Shown here one piece after another: positions 12,167-23,700 of a stretch of DNA of 64,000 nucleotides. The position numbers were made by a program, and so were the translations under genes. Origin of the DNA: Anticarsia gemmatalis (lineage: Eukaryota; Arthropoda; Insecta; Lepidoptera; Erebidae); NCBI RefSeq assembly GCF_050436995.1, contig NC_134765.1, forward strand, positions 2,135,501-2,199,500, read 5' to 3'. Numbering within the stretch: the stretch's first letter is position 1; each line of letters starts with the position of its first letter. Below the pieces are notes generated by a model. It ran no database searches, was not told the DNA's origin, and saw nothing but the letters and a program-made list of their open reading frames with translations.

Positions 12167-15100
12167 TCATCTAGTTTTAAGTTCTTCTTTTAATTTATAA
12201 TGTACTAATTCCATACAAACAGTGGCATCTTCAGCACTGTCGTGTCCTTCTACTGAATTTTGAATAATCTTTTTTAAATATTCAGATGTTAAATTTCTTA
12301 ATGCTCGTTTGTATGGCGGGCCCATTTTATGTGGGTACAAAACACTTGTATCAATCACAGTATCATGAATTAATTTTAAAACTTTAAAGTCTGACTCTAA
12401 GCTATGTCCTATCAATATACTTTTACTATTAAACATTGTAAGAAGAGTTGCTTGAACTTCCAGTAAAGTTGTTTTGACATCAACCATTTGTTCTTCAGTT
12501 ATCCCAGAGTACCTAGTGTTATAATCTATGATAGGATGTAATGGTTTTATAAGAGTTTCATATATTACTTTGCAATCTGAATTTATAACTGTCACCCTTG
12601 TTAGATCTAGGCCATGAGTTGTGTAACACATTTCACAGTCCAAAGAATAAATGCCATAGTCATCCATAACATTTTCTGGAGGTAGAGTTTTAACGAAACC
12701 TTTTAAATTGTCAAAATCAACATACTCATAAACATGACTGGGTGCTACACAACAACCGTCTGTGGAACCATCTTGACTACAACACTGGTATTTCACTTCA
12801 CCTCTCACTCTATACTTATTATTAGGGTGATAAATACACTCTTCCTTGACCACAGCAAAACCTTTCTTATCAACAATATATTCTTTCTTACATCTACAGC
12901 AGGTTCTGGTGAATCCCTTGGGTGGTGGTTTTTTATTTTGACCATAAATTATTGCTCTACCTCTTTGTCCACTTTCATGAGGTCTAGGAAAACCATTCTC
13001 TTTAAGTTGTTCTTCAGTTAAAATCCATTTTTTAATATTGTTATAGAACCTAGCACCTCTGAATTCTTGAGAAAGGTCTATTTTTCTATTATTATTCACA
13101 ATACTCCATGAACCTGTTGATGTAGGTGCTAGACCTGGCCCTACTTTGATTAGAGTGGAGCAATCAGAAGCTGATTTTTTAACACCTTTGCATTCTGCCA
13201 ATTCTTTTCTTAACCTACTGACTGCTAATACTGCAGAGTTTTTGTATATTTGTACAGCAGAACATTTCTTACTGGTATTCAGTTCTTCATGTTGAGCTCT
13301 TGCATAAGCGTCTGGTGCAGTAAGGTACATTTTCAGACACTCGTCTATCATCATATTAAGATACACAGACCTTATATTTGCAGGAATTTTTGAACCCAGG
13401 GGTTCTAAGACACCAGGTCGGTCAATAAACTTTTCATTGGGTATATGAGCTACCCTCTGAACTCCTTTCTTAACAGTTTGAGTGATGGTTGTGCTGGTGG
13501 ATGGTTCACTTTTTATTGTATTTGGTGTTATAGTTTTCTTAGCACTCATTAAAGTTGATGCATATGGCACATGAGCAATACGGATTTTGGTATTTCCAGA
13601 GATAGGAGGAGTAAATGAGTTTTTAGGAATTGGAGACGGTTCAGGAGTAGGAGGAGCACTTGCTTTCTTCGCAGCATGGAACTCTCGAACTTTAGCTAAT
13701 CTCTCAGCCATTTGCTGAGCAGCACCTATTTTATAATCAGGCTTAAGAGGTGTTTTAGGTATTACTTTTACATTTTTATCAACTGCTCTTGAAATTCTTT
13801 TCTTGCCTGGTAATGATTCTTCTTCAATTAATGATTCATTCTTCACTGGCTCTTCCACAACTTTAGGTTTCTCTGTAGGCACATATTCATCAAATATTCT
13901 TTTACATTCCAAAGCTATAGCATCTTCATCTGAATCTAGATCAAACTCCTCATCAATTAATTCTTCATCAGCAATGGGGTCATCATTATCAGAGAAATTG
14001 TTCACATCATTCTCTTTACTCTTGTGCTTACTTTTAGATTCTTTTGAACTTTTATGGGATTTTTTATGATCACTTTTGTCTTTCGTTTTTGATTTGTGCT
14101 TAGAACTGTGTTTTTCTGACTCATGTTTTTTCAATGAACTGTGCTTTGAATGTTTAGAACTAGAATCAGATTCCTTAGAACTTGAATGGCGCTTCTTATC
14201 TGAAGAGTGCTTCTCCTTTTTATCCCTACTGTCTTTATCTTTATCACGACTTGAGCTCTTATGTTTAGATTTGACTTCAGAACTCTTTTTGTCATGTTTA
14301 CTTTTATCTTCAGATTTTGAGGATTTATGTTTCTTGTCAGAACTACTTTTGTGATGTGATTTGCTACTACTGTGGTTTTTATCAGAGCCACTTTTCTCTT
14401 TTTTATTGTCATGGTTATTGCTGGTACTATTTTTGTTATCTGTTTGGTTTTCTGTACTCTTTTCATTCTTCAATTTATCATTTTCAGATTTTTCTTCATC
14501 CAATATTTGGTCTAATATATCAAATTCTGGACCTAAATCATCCAAGCCATTGAGGTCAGCGGCTAACTTGAGCTTTTTAGCTTCTGGCTCTTCTTCATCA
14601 CTGGAAAAGCAAGGAGCGAGGGCTCGTGGGGTCGGTTGATAGGTAACTGATGGTGCTTCACTCTTGGTGTTAACTTTGGTTGGTTTATATTCCAATATTT
14701 TCTTTTTACTCACACTTTTATCGGACGGCACATAATTTCTTTTACTTGAACTGGATACTGAACCCTCATTAGGGTTGTACTCTTGTAACTCAGCCTCGGT
14801 ACCTGGCAAATACTTTTCTGTTGATACTGTTGAGCCAGTCGGTGTATACTTATCACATTGCGCGTTTTCGGTGCTGCCTGGTGTATACTTCACTGGAGGA
14901 GGAATGTAAATAAAAGGTTTGGACGAACCATTGGTATCAATCGGTCTTTGTATAGGTAAACTTGCTGGTTTCCTTGGCGTATATGGTACCGGAATATGCC
15001 GTTTTCTTTGTTCACTAGCATCTTCACTATTTTCATCTGCGTCTTGACTGTTGATTTTATTTAATTCAGCGATTGGTGTAGGATTGTATGTCACTTTAGC

Positions 15101-15358
15101 TGCACTCGATCCTACGTTATTAGTTTTACTGTCTGTTTGTGGTACTATCGTTGCCGCAGATGCCTCCGTTTGTTGCAGAACCTTCTGAACTGCAGCTGAC
15201 ACTAGTTTTTGTAATATCGCTCCACTTTCAATCCCATCATTTGTCGTGTTATGGGATTCTTTCTTAACGTGTCGAAAATGACAATACGGTCTCTCACAAA
15301 GACCATTATCATAAAATGGGCAACTTATTCCTTTAAAGTACCCTGTCGACGGAAGCAT
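12167..15358 (-). CDS. REXO1: REXO1-like 3'-5' RNA exonuclease, single exon
   Basis: An uninterrupted 1,063-codon frame. Residues 13-30 form a CCCH zinc finger (C-x7-C-x4-C-x3-H). Residues about 290-450 are a Lys/Ser/His/Asp low-complexity tract. The C-terminal region from about 890 is a DEDDh exonuclease. Its Exo I motif is YSLDCEMC near residue 905, Exo II lies in IGHSLESDFKVL and Exo III in EGHDSAEDATVCMEL near residue 1041, so all acidic residues and the final His/Asp are present. The combination of an N-terminal CCCH finger, a disordered basic middle and a C-terminal exonuclease is the REXO1 architecture; vertebrate REXO1 also binds elongin A. Substrate is probably structured nuclear RNA. 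The absence of introns is odd beside its neighbours. ATG at 15358 is supported because the zinc finger begins at residue 13. It is head-to-head with BLOC1S4. Confidence 0.9.
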   Translation of the reverse strand: MLPSTGYFKGISCPFYDNGLCERPYCHFRHVKKESHNTTNDGIESGAILQKLVSAAVQKVLQQTEASAATIVPQTDSKTNNVGSSAAKVTYNPTPIAELNKINSQDADENSEDASEQRKRHIPVPYTPRKPASLPIQRPIDTNGSSKPFIYIPPPVKYTPGSTENAQCDKYTPTGSTVSTEKYLPGTEAELQEYNPNEGSVSSSSKRNYVPSDKSVSKKKILEYKPTKVNTKSEAPSVTYQPTPRALAPCFSSDEEEPEAKKLKLAADLNGLDDLGPEFDILDQILDEEKSENDKLKNEKSTENQTDNKNSTSNNHDNKKEKSGSDKNHSSSKSHHKSSSDKKHKSSKSEDKSKHDKKSSEVKSKHKSSSRDKDKDSRDKKEKHSSDKKRHSSSKESDSSSKHSKHSSLKKHESEKHSSKHKSKTKDKSDHKKSHKSSKESKSKHKSKENDVNNFSDNDDPIADEELIDEEFDLDSDEDAIALECKRIFDEYVPTEKPKVVEEPVKNESLIEEESLPGKKRISRAVDKNVKVIPKTPLKPDYKIGAAQQMAERLAKVREFHAAKKASAPPTPEPSPIPKNSFTPPISGNTKIRIAHVPYASTLMSAKKTITPNTIKSEPSTSTTITQTVKKGVQRVAHIPNEKFIDRPGVLEPLGSKIPANIRSVYLNMMIDECLKMYLTAPDAYARAQHEELNTSKKCSAVQIYKNSAVLAVSRLRKELAECKGVKKSASDCSTLIKVGPGLAPTSTGSWSIVNNNRKIDLSQEFRGARFYNNIKKWILTEEQLKENGFPRPHESGQRGRAIIYGQNKKPPPKGFTRTCCRCKKEYIVDKKGFAVVKEECIYHPNNKYRVRGEVKYQCCSQDGSTDGCCVAPSHVYEYVDFDNLKGFVKTLPPENVMDDYGIYSLDCEMCYTTHGLDLTRVTVINSDCKVIYETLIKPLHPIIDYNTRYSGITEEQMVDVKTTLLEVQATLLTMFNSKSILIGHSLESDFKVLKLIHDTVIDTSVLYPHKMGPPYKRALRNLTSEYLKKIIQNSVEGHDSAEDATVCMELVHYKLKEELKTR

Positions 15359-16007
15359 TCTTACAATAATAAATTAAATTTTCACACAAATCTCCGAATG
15401 TAGTGAAGAATAAACCAAAACCAACCACAAATCATTCGAGTTCATTCATGACTACGATTACGATTCTGAAAAAAGTACAAAAAAAAGTTTTCGTTTAATG
15501 CAATATTATTAAATGAGCTGTACAATAATATTTTTATTTTTTTATATTTAATTTATGCTAATTTCGATAATGTTATTCACACTTTTTTATTAAAAATTAA
15601 TGAATCGTATATTTATTTCGTACGTTAAGATCGTTCCGTGAGGTTATCGAGAATGCTATTTTTAATGCCTAGTTCACACTATAGCATTTTTAGACTTTTG
15701 GACAATTTCAGCAAAACATAATATTCCATCTATTCAGGCAGTTTTCTCGGCCTCATTTAATTTTAATCCAATAATGTATGTACCTATCTGTATTTATTTT
15801 TTAGCAACTAATGTCGCATCTCAACCATTCACAAACTGTATTGCCATAAATACCATGATAAAATGATGTCAGGGTCCTTGTTGAGTTGCAGTATGTTTGC
15901 AAAGAGGTGGGAATAATTCAAGGCAAAATATTTACCAATTTCTCAATACCTAGTTGTAATGAATATTCTCCATCTTAGCGAAGTTAACATAAGCCTACTC
16001 TTTAAAT
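15359..16007. promoter_or_regulatory. Shared upstream region of REXO1-like gene and BLOC1S4
   Basis: About 650 bp between the REXO1 start and the first ATG on the BLOC1S4 side. AT-rich, without a recognised gene. Bidirectional promoter function is inferred from layout only. Confidence 0.4.
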
Positions 16008-16155
16008 ATGGAGCTGTTTGTAAAGTTGTGTCGCTTGTGTCCATCCTCGTTTAGAGAGTTATCCAAACTTCTGTCAGACGTAGTTGATAAACTTGTGAGT
16101 GTCATTGAATATTTGTTTCCAGATTTTGAAGGCAGATCGGGATAATTATTGCAAA

Positions 16156-16611
16156 ATGTTAGAAGACTTGGTGAAAGATTACTCAGCTTATTTGAAGTTA
16201 GATGTACTGAATGGTTTCCAAACTGTCCAAGATGTTGTTGACAATATGCTAACAAGATTGGAAGAACTAACTAGTGTCTTACAAATGGTAAAACTGAAAA
16301 ATAGTGACTGCAGTGTTGCTGTAGCAGAAGATATAAGCAAGTATAGAAGTGAAATTACTATTCTTTCAAAGAAGATAGTGACTCTAATTAATGTAATACA
16401 GAAACTTCACAGTAACATGGATCAACTAGAGAAACAAGTAGACAAGGCAGAATTGGATTTTGGTGTAAGTAATGACAACAAAATCAAAAGTTTCCTCATG
16501 CCATTCTTGAAAAGAAATAAAGAAAGTGTCTCAACGAGTAACCAAATAATGCCTTATCAAAAGATGAACTTTGAAAGTGTGCTTGACAACTTTGAAGATC
16601 TGAAACACTAA
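16156..16611 (+). CDS. BLOC1S4: BLOC-1 subunit 4 (cappuccino homologue)
   Basis: Encodes 151 residues from ATG 16156. Relation to BLOC1S4 is seen in the order and character of conserved segments: DYSAYLKLDV, then DNMLTRLEELTSVLQM, then a long amphipathic helix, then LEKQVDKAELDFG, and a short tail (FLMPFLKRN). BLOC-1 is an eight-subunit cytosolic complex needed for lysosome-related organelles such as insect pigment granules. The start is uncertain. The same frame is open upstream to 16099 without an ATG. An upstream ATG at 16008 opens a 29-codon stretch that would join this frame in phase if a 28-nt segment at 16095-16122 (GTGAGT to TTTCCAG) were removed. Otherwise that ATG forms a 45-codon upstream frame ending just before 16156. 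Confidence 0.75.
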   Translation: MLEDLVKDYSAYLKLDVLNGFQTVQDVVDNMLTRLEELTSVLQMVKLKNSDCSVAVAEDISKYRSEITILSKKIVTLINVIQKLHSNMDQLEKQVDKAELDFGVSNDNKIKSFLMPFLKRNKESVSTSNQIMPYQKMNFESVLDNFEDLKH

Positions 16612-17246
16612 AGAATATAAATGGCTATGTTATGAAGTAGTTATTAAGTTTTTAATATATTTCTACATTGTACAAATTATTATAAAATGTATTGTTTTGT
16701 ATATAAGGTTTAATATAGAGTAAAAAATTAAATATGGTAGGTAGGCAAAATGTATTCTGGGTTATGGGAATATGAATATTATCAATTTATATAAATATTT
16801 TATGTTCTGTGCACTAGGCAGGAGTCACAGACCAAGAAATTCTCTTGTACTTATTTTCCCTATTTACAACTTGCATCTTCATTAGATTGTCATGAAATGA
16901 AACCAAAGTAATACAACTCTGAAAACATTTATTTCACTGAATCATAATACAATCATCATATCATATCACATAAGGTACTTATGTATAATCTTAATTCTAA
17001 AAGTGGAACATTTGAGAGAAGTGTTAACTAACAAAGTAATGTAACCATATTAATGCTAAATTTACGCATCTAATTACACAGTTATTACATCTAAAAATGT
17101 AGTTCTTCACTTCTTATTGTTGTTTCATAACAATCATTGTAGTACAAAAGTAATGTATGGCTTTAATTCGACATTCCTTTTATATGAATGATACTTATCA
17201 AATAGGTATTTTAACAAATAAACTTAAAAAACAAGTAACATTTCTT
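16612..17246. other. Converging 3' UTRs of BLOC1S4 and dUTPase
   Basis: No coding sequence seen. For BLOC1S4 only the weaker ATTAAA at 16727-16732 was found. For dUTPase a minus-strand AATAAA is read from TTTATT at 16928-16933, giving a 3' UTR of roughly 330 nt. Confidence 0.45.
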
Positions 17247-18280
17247 TTATTTTCCTGTGGAACCAAATCCTCCCTCACCACGGTTTGTTTCTGTTAGGTT
17301 GGTAACTTCTTTTAGCACCGGATAGTAAATTCTTTCACAGATAAGTTGGGCAATCCTATCACCTTTTTTAATGGCAAAATCTGTGTCGGAGTGGTTAAAT
17401 ATCACAACACCTACATTTCCCCTGTAATCTTCATCAATGACACCAGCTGAAAAATAAAAGTTAATAAGTATTTTTCAATTCATATTTATTGACAAGGTTA
17501 TTAGTATTCTAACTAAGGCTACACATATTTATTATCTTGATTTTTCACACAGCTGGGTGTTTGTCTGGTCTCTAAATGTCAGCAGTTAGGCCACACACAA
17601 ATAGGTAGAGTTTCAAAAACTTAGGAAAATACATAGGTATACCTACATAGTTTTCTTTCAGATTGAAGCAATATTTAATTTATAATTGTAAACCCTCATT
17701 GTAAGATTGTAAGACAGAAGACAAGATACAAAGCAAACTAGCTATTCAATACAATTTAAAAAACAGTGTGTATAGTGTAGTGTTTGATAGTAATTAAACA
17801 ATATCTGAGTTTGAAACGCCAGTTGACACATTAAGGCATGACTTGGAGAATAAACCTGTTCCATACTGTAACAGATGTAATGGACTCTGTATGATTAAAT
17901 GGACATGGATTAATATTTTTATCATGATAAAATTTACTATACCTCCAACATCAATGTGGTTCTTGACTGCTAAACCGGAGCGCGGAGCTACTCTACCATA
18001 GCATCCGGAAGGTAATTCGACTTGCAAGTCGGTTTTAACTAATTCTTTGCCACGAGCCGGTACCACGTAGTCATAAGCGCTATAACACAAAGAGAATATG
18101 CATAAGGGACTGAATTTACGAAGGTGAACGTGAAAAATAAAGTGTAGATTGCTTCTAAGTAATATAAATTGCTTACCTCTTTAGATCAAACCCGGCAGCC
18201 TTTTCAGAACCCTTCAACGGAGGAAAAGCATGCTCGGTTAGACGAGTGAATTTCAGTTCAGTTTCTAATCCTGACGACAT
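17247..18280 (-). CDS. dut: Deoxyuridine 5'-triphosphate nucleotidohydrolase (dUTPase)
   Basis: Three minus-strand exons, 18280-18177, 18079-17943 and 17446-17247, join to 146 residues with GT-AG borders. All five motifs of the homotrimeric family are present in order: AGFDLKSAYDYVVP (1), PRSGLAVK (2), GVIDEDYRGNVGVV (3), GDRIAQLICERI (4) and RGEGGFGSTG (5). The catalytic Asp of motif 3 and the P-loop-like motif 5 are intact. The enzyme splits dUTP into dUMP and pyrophosphate, keeping uracil out of DNA and feeding thymidylate synthesis. No mitochondrial leader is seen in this form; an alternative first exon could supply one. Length is that of the nuclear isoform in animals. Confidence 0.97.
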
Positions 18281-19332
18281 TTTATCAAAAGGAAATAATA
18301 AACGTTGGATATAACGAAAAATTCTGACAGTTTATCGATTTACGATAGTGGTAAATTAAAAATTGAACAGTCTTGTGTGCTTTCGTGCTGACTTGCTCTG
18401 CAATTTACCGCCAAACTGATAGAAATTGACAGTAACGACATTTAACTGACATGATATTCGCGCCAAAATTTGACCTAGTTATGCAAAATAGATCCAATTG
18501 CAAAAACTTGCTTTTGAGAAAATAAGTTTTAATAAAATTACGATATTATAGAGATTTTATTATTTGTATTTGAATGTTAGGTATTTTTATCTGCTTTCGG
18601 AATATTAAGGTTTCAATAAGTTTTATGAAGAGAAATTTACTTCATTTTACTAAAAACCCCCTTAGTTCTTTTTTACAATAAAAAAATATGAGATGGATCC
18701 TTTTTGATTTTCTAAGATTGAACAATAACAATTTTTTTTATTTATTTATTGCTGTACTTACCTACTATTTTGCAAAATAGATCCAAATGGTATGGTGCTG
18801 CCTTTACAATAATAAATCGATTTAATAAACAGATTTGAGATAATGGATCATATATCGTCGATTACAATGCAATGCCACGAGGTTCTATTTAATTCTACGC
18901 AAGAGCCTATTTTTTTACTGGTATCACCAGCATCTGTGTTTGTCAAAAGAAAACTCATGGTACCTACTAATTAGCAACTTGGATTTATTTCCATTCACTA
19001 AAGTTGATATGGAGAAGTCATTTGTGATAATAACTCAAAAAACAGAATATGTGGGTTAGAAGCATTTTGCGTCTAAATAATTTTAATTTTACCACAAAAT
19101 ATACCTATGTTTTGTAGGTAACTAGTAGGTATTTTACAAAACACAGACTTTAATTTAAAGTAAATAAATATTGAGATAAATACAATACGCATAAAATGTA
19201 CAAAATTTCTTTTTTATCTTGAGACGTTTCCACGCCATTGATCGCCCCTTTACCCCAAAATAGCTCCAAAAATCTAAGTCCATAGGTAAGTAGGTACCTA
19301 CCTACTTCGTAAAAAAGTTTTATACTTAATAA

Positions 19333-19519
19333 CTAGCAGACTCGACAGACGTTGCCCTGTCTACATGCCTTTAATTTGAAAATTTTAAACATTTTTTAAT
19401 AATCTCAACCATTCTCAGATCCCCTTGAACACACACAAAAAATTTCATCAAAATCGGTCCAGTCGTTTAAGAGAAGTTCAGTGACATACACACTTACAGA
19501 AGAATTATATACATAAAGA
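19333..19519 (-). mobile_element. Short Helitron-like element, minus orientation
   Basis: Read on the minus strand it starts TCTTTATGTATATAATTC and ends GTCTGTCGAGTCTGCTAG. The flanking bases are A before TC and T after CTAG, the insertion rule of Helitrons. Internally it has CCGATTTTGATGAAATTTT, a phrase common in insect non-autonomous Helitrons. 187 bp, no coding capacity. Confidence 0.65.
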
Positions 19520-19717
19520 TAAGTAAATAGGCAGGTACCCATAATAAAATATGTACTTACATAAAATTCCAAATTAATTTTATCAAGATACTTAATATCA
19601 TAGCATATATATAATCATAAATCATAGCATAGTATCCACTATGTTAGCTAGATAACTGACAAATTTACGAGCAGACTCGCAACAAAATTCTTGAGGTCAT
19701 CACAATACCTAATGTTC

Positions 19718-19745
19718 CGGATGGGACTCGAACCCGCTACCCGCG
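19718..19745 (-). repeat. tRNA-like B-box fragment
   Basis: On the minus strand the sequence reads GCGGGTTCGAGTCCCATCC, a good Pol III B box (GGTTCGAGTCC). No cloverleaf with anticodon stem or A box was found around it, so it is more likely a tRNA-derived SINE remnant than a tRNA gene. Confidence 0.35.
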
Positions 19746-19899
19746 TGTAATATGATGTTAACATTTACAGCAGTTGCAGTCAGTTTAGGTGCCTACACAG
19801 GTACCTAGTTTGAATAAGTTTTATTCTCAGGGGTATATTTATTATATATTTGTACCTATGTTCGTAAAAAACATTACTTTTATCAACTGTTCAATTTCA

Positions 19900-20764
19900 T
19901 CATCACTACATAGTATAAAACAAAGTCGCCCAATTTGTCTGTAGTCCCTTCGTATGCATAAAACTTGAAAACTACGCAACGAATTTTGATGCGGTTTTCA
20001 CTAATAGAAAGAGTATTTTCTCCGACAGGTTTTTATATATAATTGAAATACATTGAAACTTTATTAGCTGAGTTATAGCGATTTATGTCCAAGAAGTCAG
20101 AAAAAAAATCTAATTGAAGATTGCATTTGTGCGTGCGCCGCTTATACCGTTGGATACAAGTAAGAACAATGTATAGCAAAAACATTGGTCTTTATTAGTT
20201 CTACAAAAAAGTCCGCGATGACATATATCCAGCTTTTTTATTTAAGTCACAAAAACTACTTTTCTGTATTAAAAAAACATTTAATTCGTTGGGTGATGTT
20301 TAACTGGTGATATAACCAATAATACATATATCCTTATCAAAATAAGTAAGTTCATCATCACGAGCATTTAATTTAGATTATTTTTGCAGTTTACAGTGTG
20401 TTATTTAGACATATAGTTTAGGAGATATCACGATATTAGTATTGCGGCACGGTACGGGCCGGCCGCGATCGACCGGCCCGTACCGTGATCCGTACCGTGA
20501 TACCGTGATCGGTCGGCGACTTTGATCTATACATATAAGACAAAAAAAAATCTGTACATTACTTAAATATTTTTTCCAAAAACTGATAGGGGGGCGATCA
20601 AAGAAGAGTCACAGAAACCAAAAAACATTTTAATATTTTAAACGCGGTTAAGGGAAAGAGAAGTTATTGTGAATTGAAAATTAGTATCCAATATGTGTTG
20701 GTGCGTTGACTGTATTTGTCGAAGTAGCGGGATACACGCAAACGAAGTTGCGCGGGTCAGCTAG
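19900..20764 (+). mobile_element. Longer Helitron-like element
   Basis: Starts near CATAGTATAAAACAAAGTCG, contains AACTACGCAACGAATTTTGA, and ends GAAGTTGCGCGGGTCAGCTAG followed by T. The 3' tail is nearly identical to that of the element at 62691-62950 although the body differs. The exact 5' TC is ambiguous within a few bases. No Rep/helicase coding sequence, so it is non-autonomous. The GC-rich inverted repeat at 20448-20487 lies inside it. Confidence 0.6.
20448..20487. repeat. Perfect GC-rich 15-bp inverted repeat
   Basis: Left arm CACGGTACGGGCCGG and right arm CCGGCCCGTACCGTG are exact reverse complements with a 10-bp spacer. Two more copies of TACCGTGAT follow directly (to about 20510). 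The GC content contrasts strongly with the surrounding AT-rich element. Confidence 0.85.
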
Positions 20765-23700
20765 TTCTTTAATAAACAGTAGAGTTTCACCTTAGCTAGC
20801 AGCTGATAGATTCATATTTTGACATCTTACACGGTAATATAATTATACTTTAAAGAGTATAGAAATTGAATTGTGTGCAAGGATTAAATTAAAATTGGCG
20901 GCCTTTCTTGTGCCACCTGTTTCTTTGACCCTGAACTATCATAGACAAACGGCGCGAATATTACATTCGAGTTTGCACTTTTGTGCCACTGGTCATCGTC
21001 ATTCGTCACCCCGATAAAGTTTACATTTTTTTATTGAAGTTGAGCCTAAACCGGATTTCGCCCCTCATGCTTTATTTTGTAGTTTTGAAAGATCTAATAT
21101 ACAGAAACATGCAAGGGGCAATCAAATAATCACAAATTATGTAGGTTAAGATTAATCATAAACTGAAACGATATAGTAACTACTGACTTACGTTTACCTA
21201 CCTAATTGGAATTCTACGCAATGGTAAGAGAACATTGTGTAGTGAGTTCGTGTTCATAATCTGTAAGAATATTGGAACTATAATAGATACTGCTATGTAT
21301 CGCGGACTCTCTTATTTATTTTGAACTCGACAATATTTTAATAACTTTTTTATAAATATATAAGTACCAACTTCCCTAAAAAAAGTGTTAAAGTTGAAGA
21401 AAAACAAGTTCTTTATCAATGAAACATATAAGAAAAGATAAATAACGTACCTAATAAGTAATTAAGTAGGTACCCTAATGTGTAATGATGATAGTTAACG
21501 AATCCTTATCGACACCATGAATAACTACACAGAACAAGTTGCAACAACACAACAATCATGAACCCACTTACTTACAAAGTAAAGTATCTCTAACTAAAAC
21601 CACCTCATGACTCATTTTTTACCTAAGCTCAAATCCTTAGTATGCGACCCAAACAATACAAAAAAACTTCTACCTGCTACAAAGAGGACTCAGATTTGGG
21701 CACAATACGGATAGCGGGCGGTTGATCTACAGCGATTATCTGTTTCCAAAAGCTGCCCTTCGAAAATGTCGACCAACGACGACGGCTGTAGTCGCGTCGA
21801 TCAATATTTTGTTACAAGCTATACGGAAGTTTGCATTATAATTCGATACCGCTTAATTTTGAATCACCTCCAAAGCATTTCCTACCTAAATCGTGACTTA
21901 CTCAACCGCATTCAAGAACTACATTTATTAAAAAAAAAGTGCCGACTGCGTGTGAGATTAGTGATTTACTGTGATTCATTCGGTGAGCCCCCAAGAAGGG
22001 GAGTTTGTCCATTTTTATATTTACAGCGAGTCCCTCGCGACATGCGCGTCGTCTCTCCGCCAGTCTCGCTACTACAAGTTTCACGCACGTACACCAGCGC
22101 AATGAAAGTGATGTAAATATTACTCCTACCATAATATTTACACGCGGATTGTTATTTTCAAAACATCAACTATCAGTATGAGTGAAGTGAATATAAGTTC
22201 AAGTGAAAAATAGTGTGGTTTAAGTGAAAAATACTTAAAACTGTGCCTGTGAATTATTTCACTTCGATCCAAGTCCGAGGAAATGCCGCCCGTTCTCAAT
22301 GTGCCTATTTCAGGAAGCGTTTCAGCAAGGAACTTTTCGTTCTCATAACTTACGCTAGAGGTCAGTATAAAGTATTTTGTTACTAAAAAAAGTGTATTTC
22401 TCGTAATTTTTATGTTATAGTGTATAGTTATAAGTATCATGTAGGGTTCAAACACCGACAAGCTTCCCTCTTTATCAGCCCTTCTCCGCCCTTTACGCAT
22501 GATCGACCGGTAGTTTTGGGGTTCACGGTGTAGGGTAGGGTGCGGGTACTACACACGCTTACGTATACATAGTACAGTCAATAGCTGTAGTACTACGATT
22601 GTACAATGCGCCATTCACCACGCTATCTAATTACTATAGTCGCTTGTAAATACGCGTAAACATTTCTTAATGCGTGTTGAACTTATGTGGAGATCTACTT
22701 TCAAAATGAGTTTTTATTACTATTTAGATCTTTAAGTTTCATTGTGGTATTTAAATATCTACCTTTTATACCTCTAGAAGACATCATAGATTCTTTAAAA
22801 CTGTTCAGTATGCATATTATTATGACTAAAAATACCTCAAAAGTGAAATACCTAGTTACAATTAATCATTAAATAAATAAAAACAATGCCATAAATATAA
22901 CTAGGTATAGTTAAGAACAATCAAAATCTAGTATTTCTAATATCTAATATTAATTTATATTTTAAAAATAGGTATTTGTTGCTAGTAGGTACCTACCTAT
23001 CGATTTCTTCAGCGCCTAGCGACACTCGATGGCGGATATAATATTACGTACAAAATGCAATAAAGGAATTAGATAAAACAATTAGTACCTACTTATAATT
23101 TTAAATACGTACGTACTAATCAGAGTAGACACTACGGTAAGATTTGTTAAAAAACAATTAATTGGCTTTTAAAACACGGCCCAATTAACTCAGGGGTTTA
23201 ACGTCTAATACCTTCTACGCTAAGCAAAAAGTTTGTTACATTTACGAGCATTAGAATAAGTAATAAATTATTAAATTAGGTCTGGGGATACAGAAAATAT
23301 ATGTCTAAATGCCAACTTTACGCAAAAACTTGTTTATGTAATCGTTAAATCTAAAACCTGTATATAAAAAGCCTATGAATAATTATGACCCGATTATGGA
23401 ACTACGAACATAAAAAATATTGAAGTACCTAGGTATATGAATAAAATGAGAACATGAGATAACATAACACTAATATACCTACCTAGCACGTTGTTGAGTT
23501 TTTATAAACATCTTAATTTAATAAAGTTAAGTTAAATTGTATATTGGTAACAAAGAGAATTTCGGACTACGTAAACAATCGTTGTGTTTGTGTCGATTGA
23601 CTCTACCATTTAATATTAAACATCTTTCATTTTAACCAAGAGTTTGAGATTTATGCATAAAAGCATTACATAGATAAAGAAATTAAAAATTCATTAGTCA

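Noticed and set aside
14076..14639. Plus-strand frames opposite the Lys/Ser-rich tract of the REXO1-like gene
   Set aside because: Leu/Ser-rich shadows created by the low-complexity coding sequence on the other strand.
19718..19745. Possible tRNA gene
   Set aside because: Only a B-box-like segment is present; no A box, anticodon arm or acceptor stem could be built.
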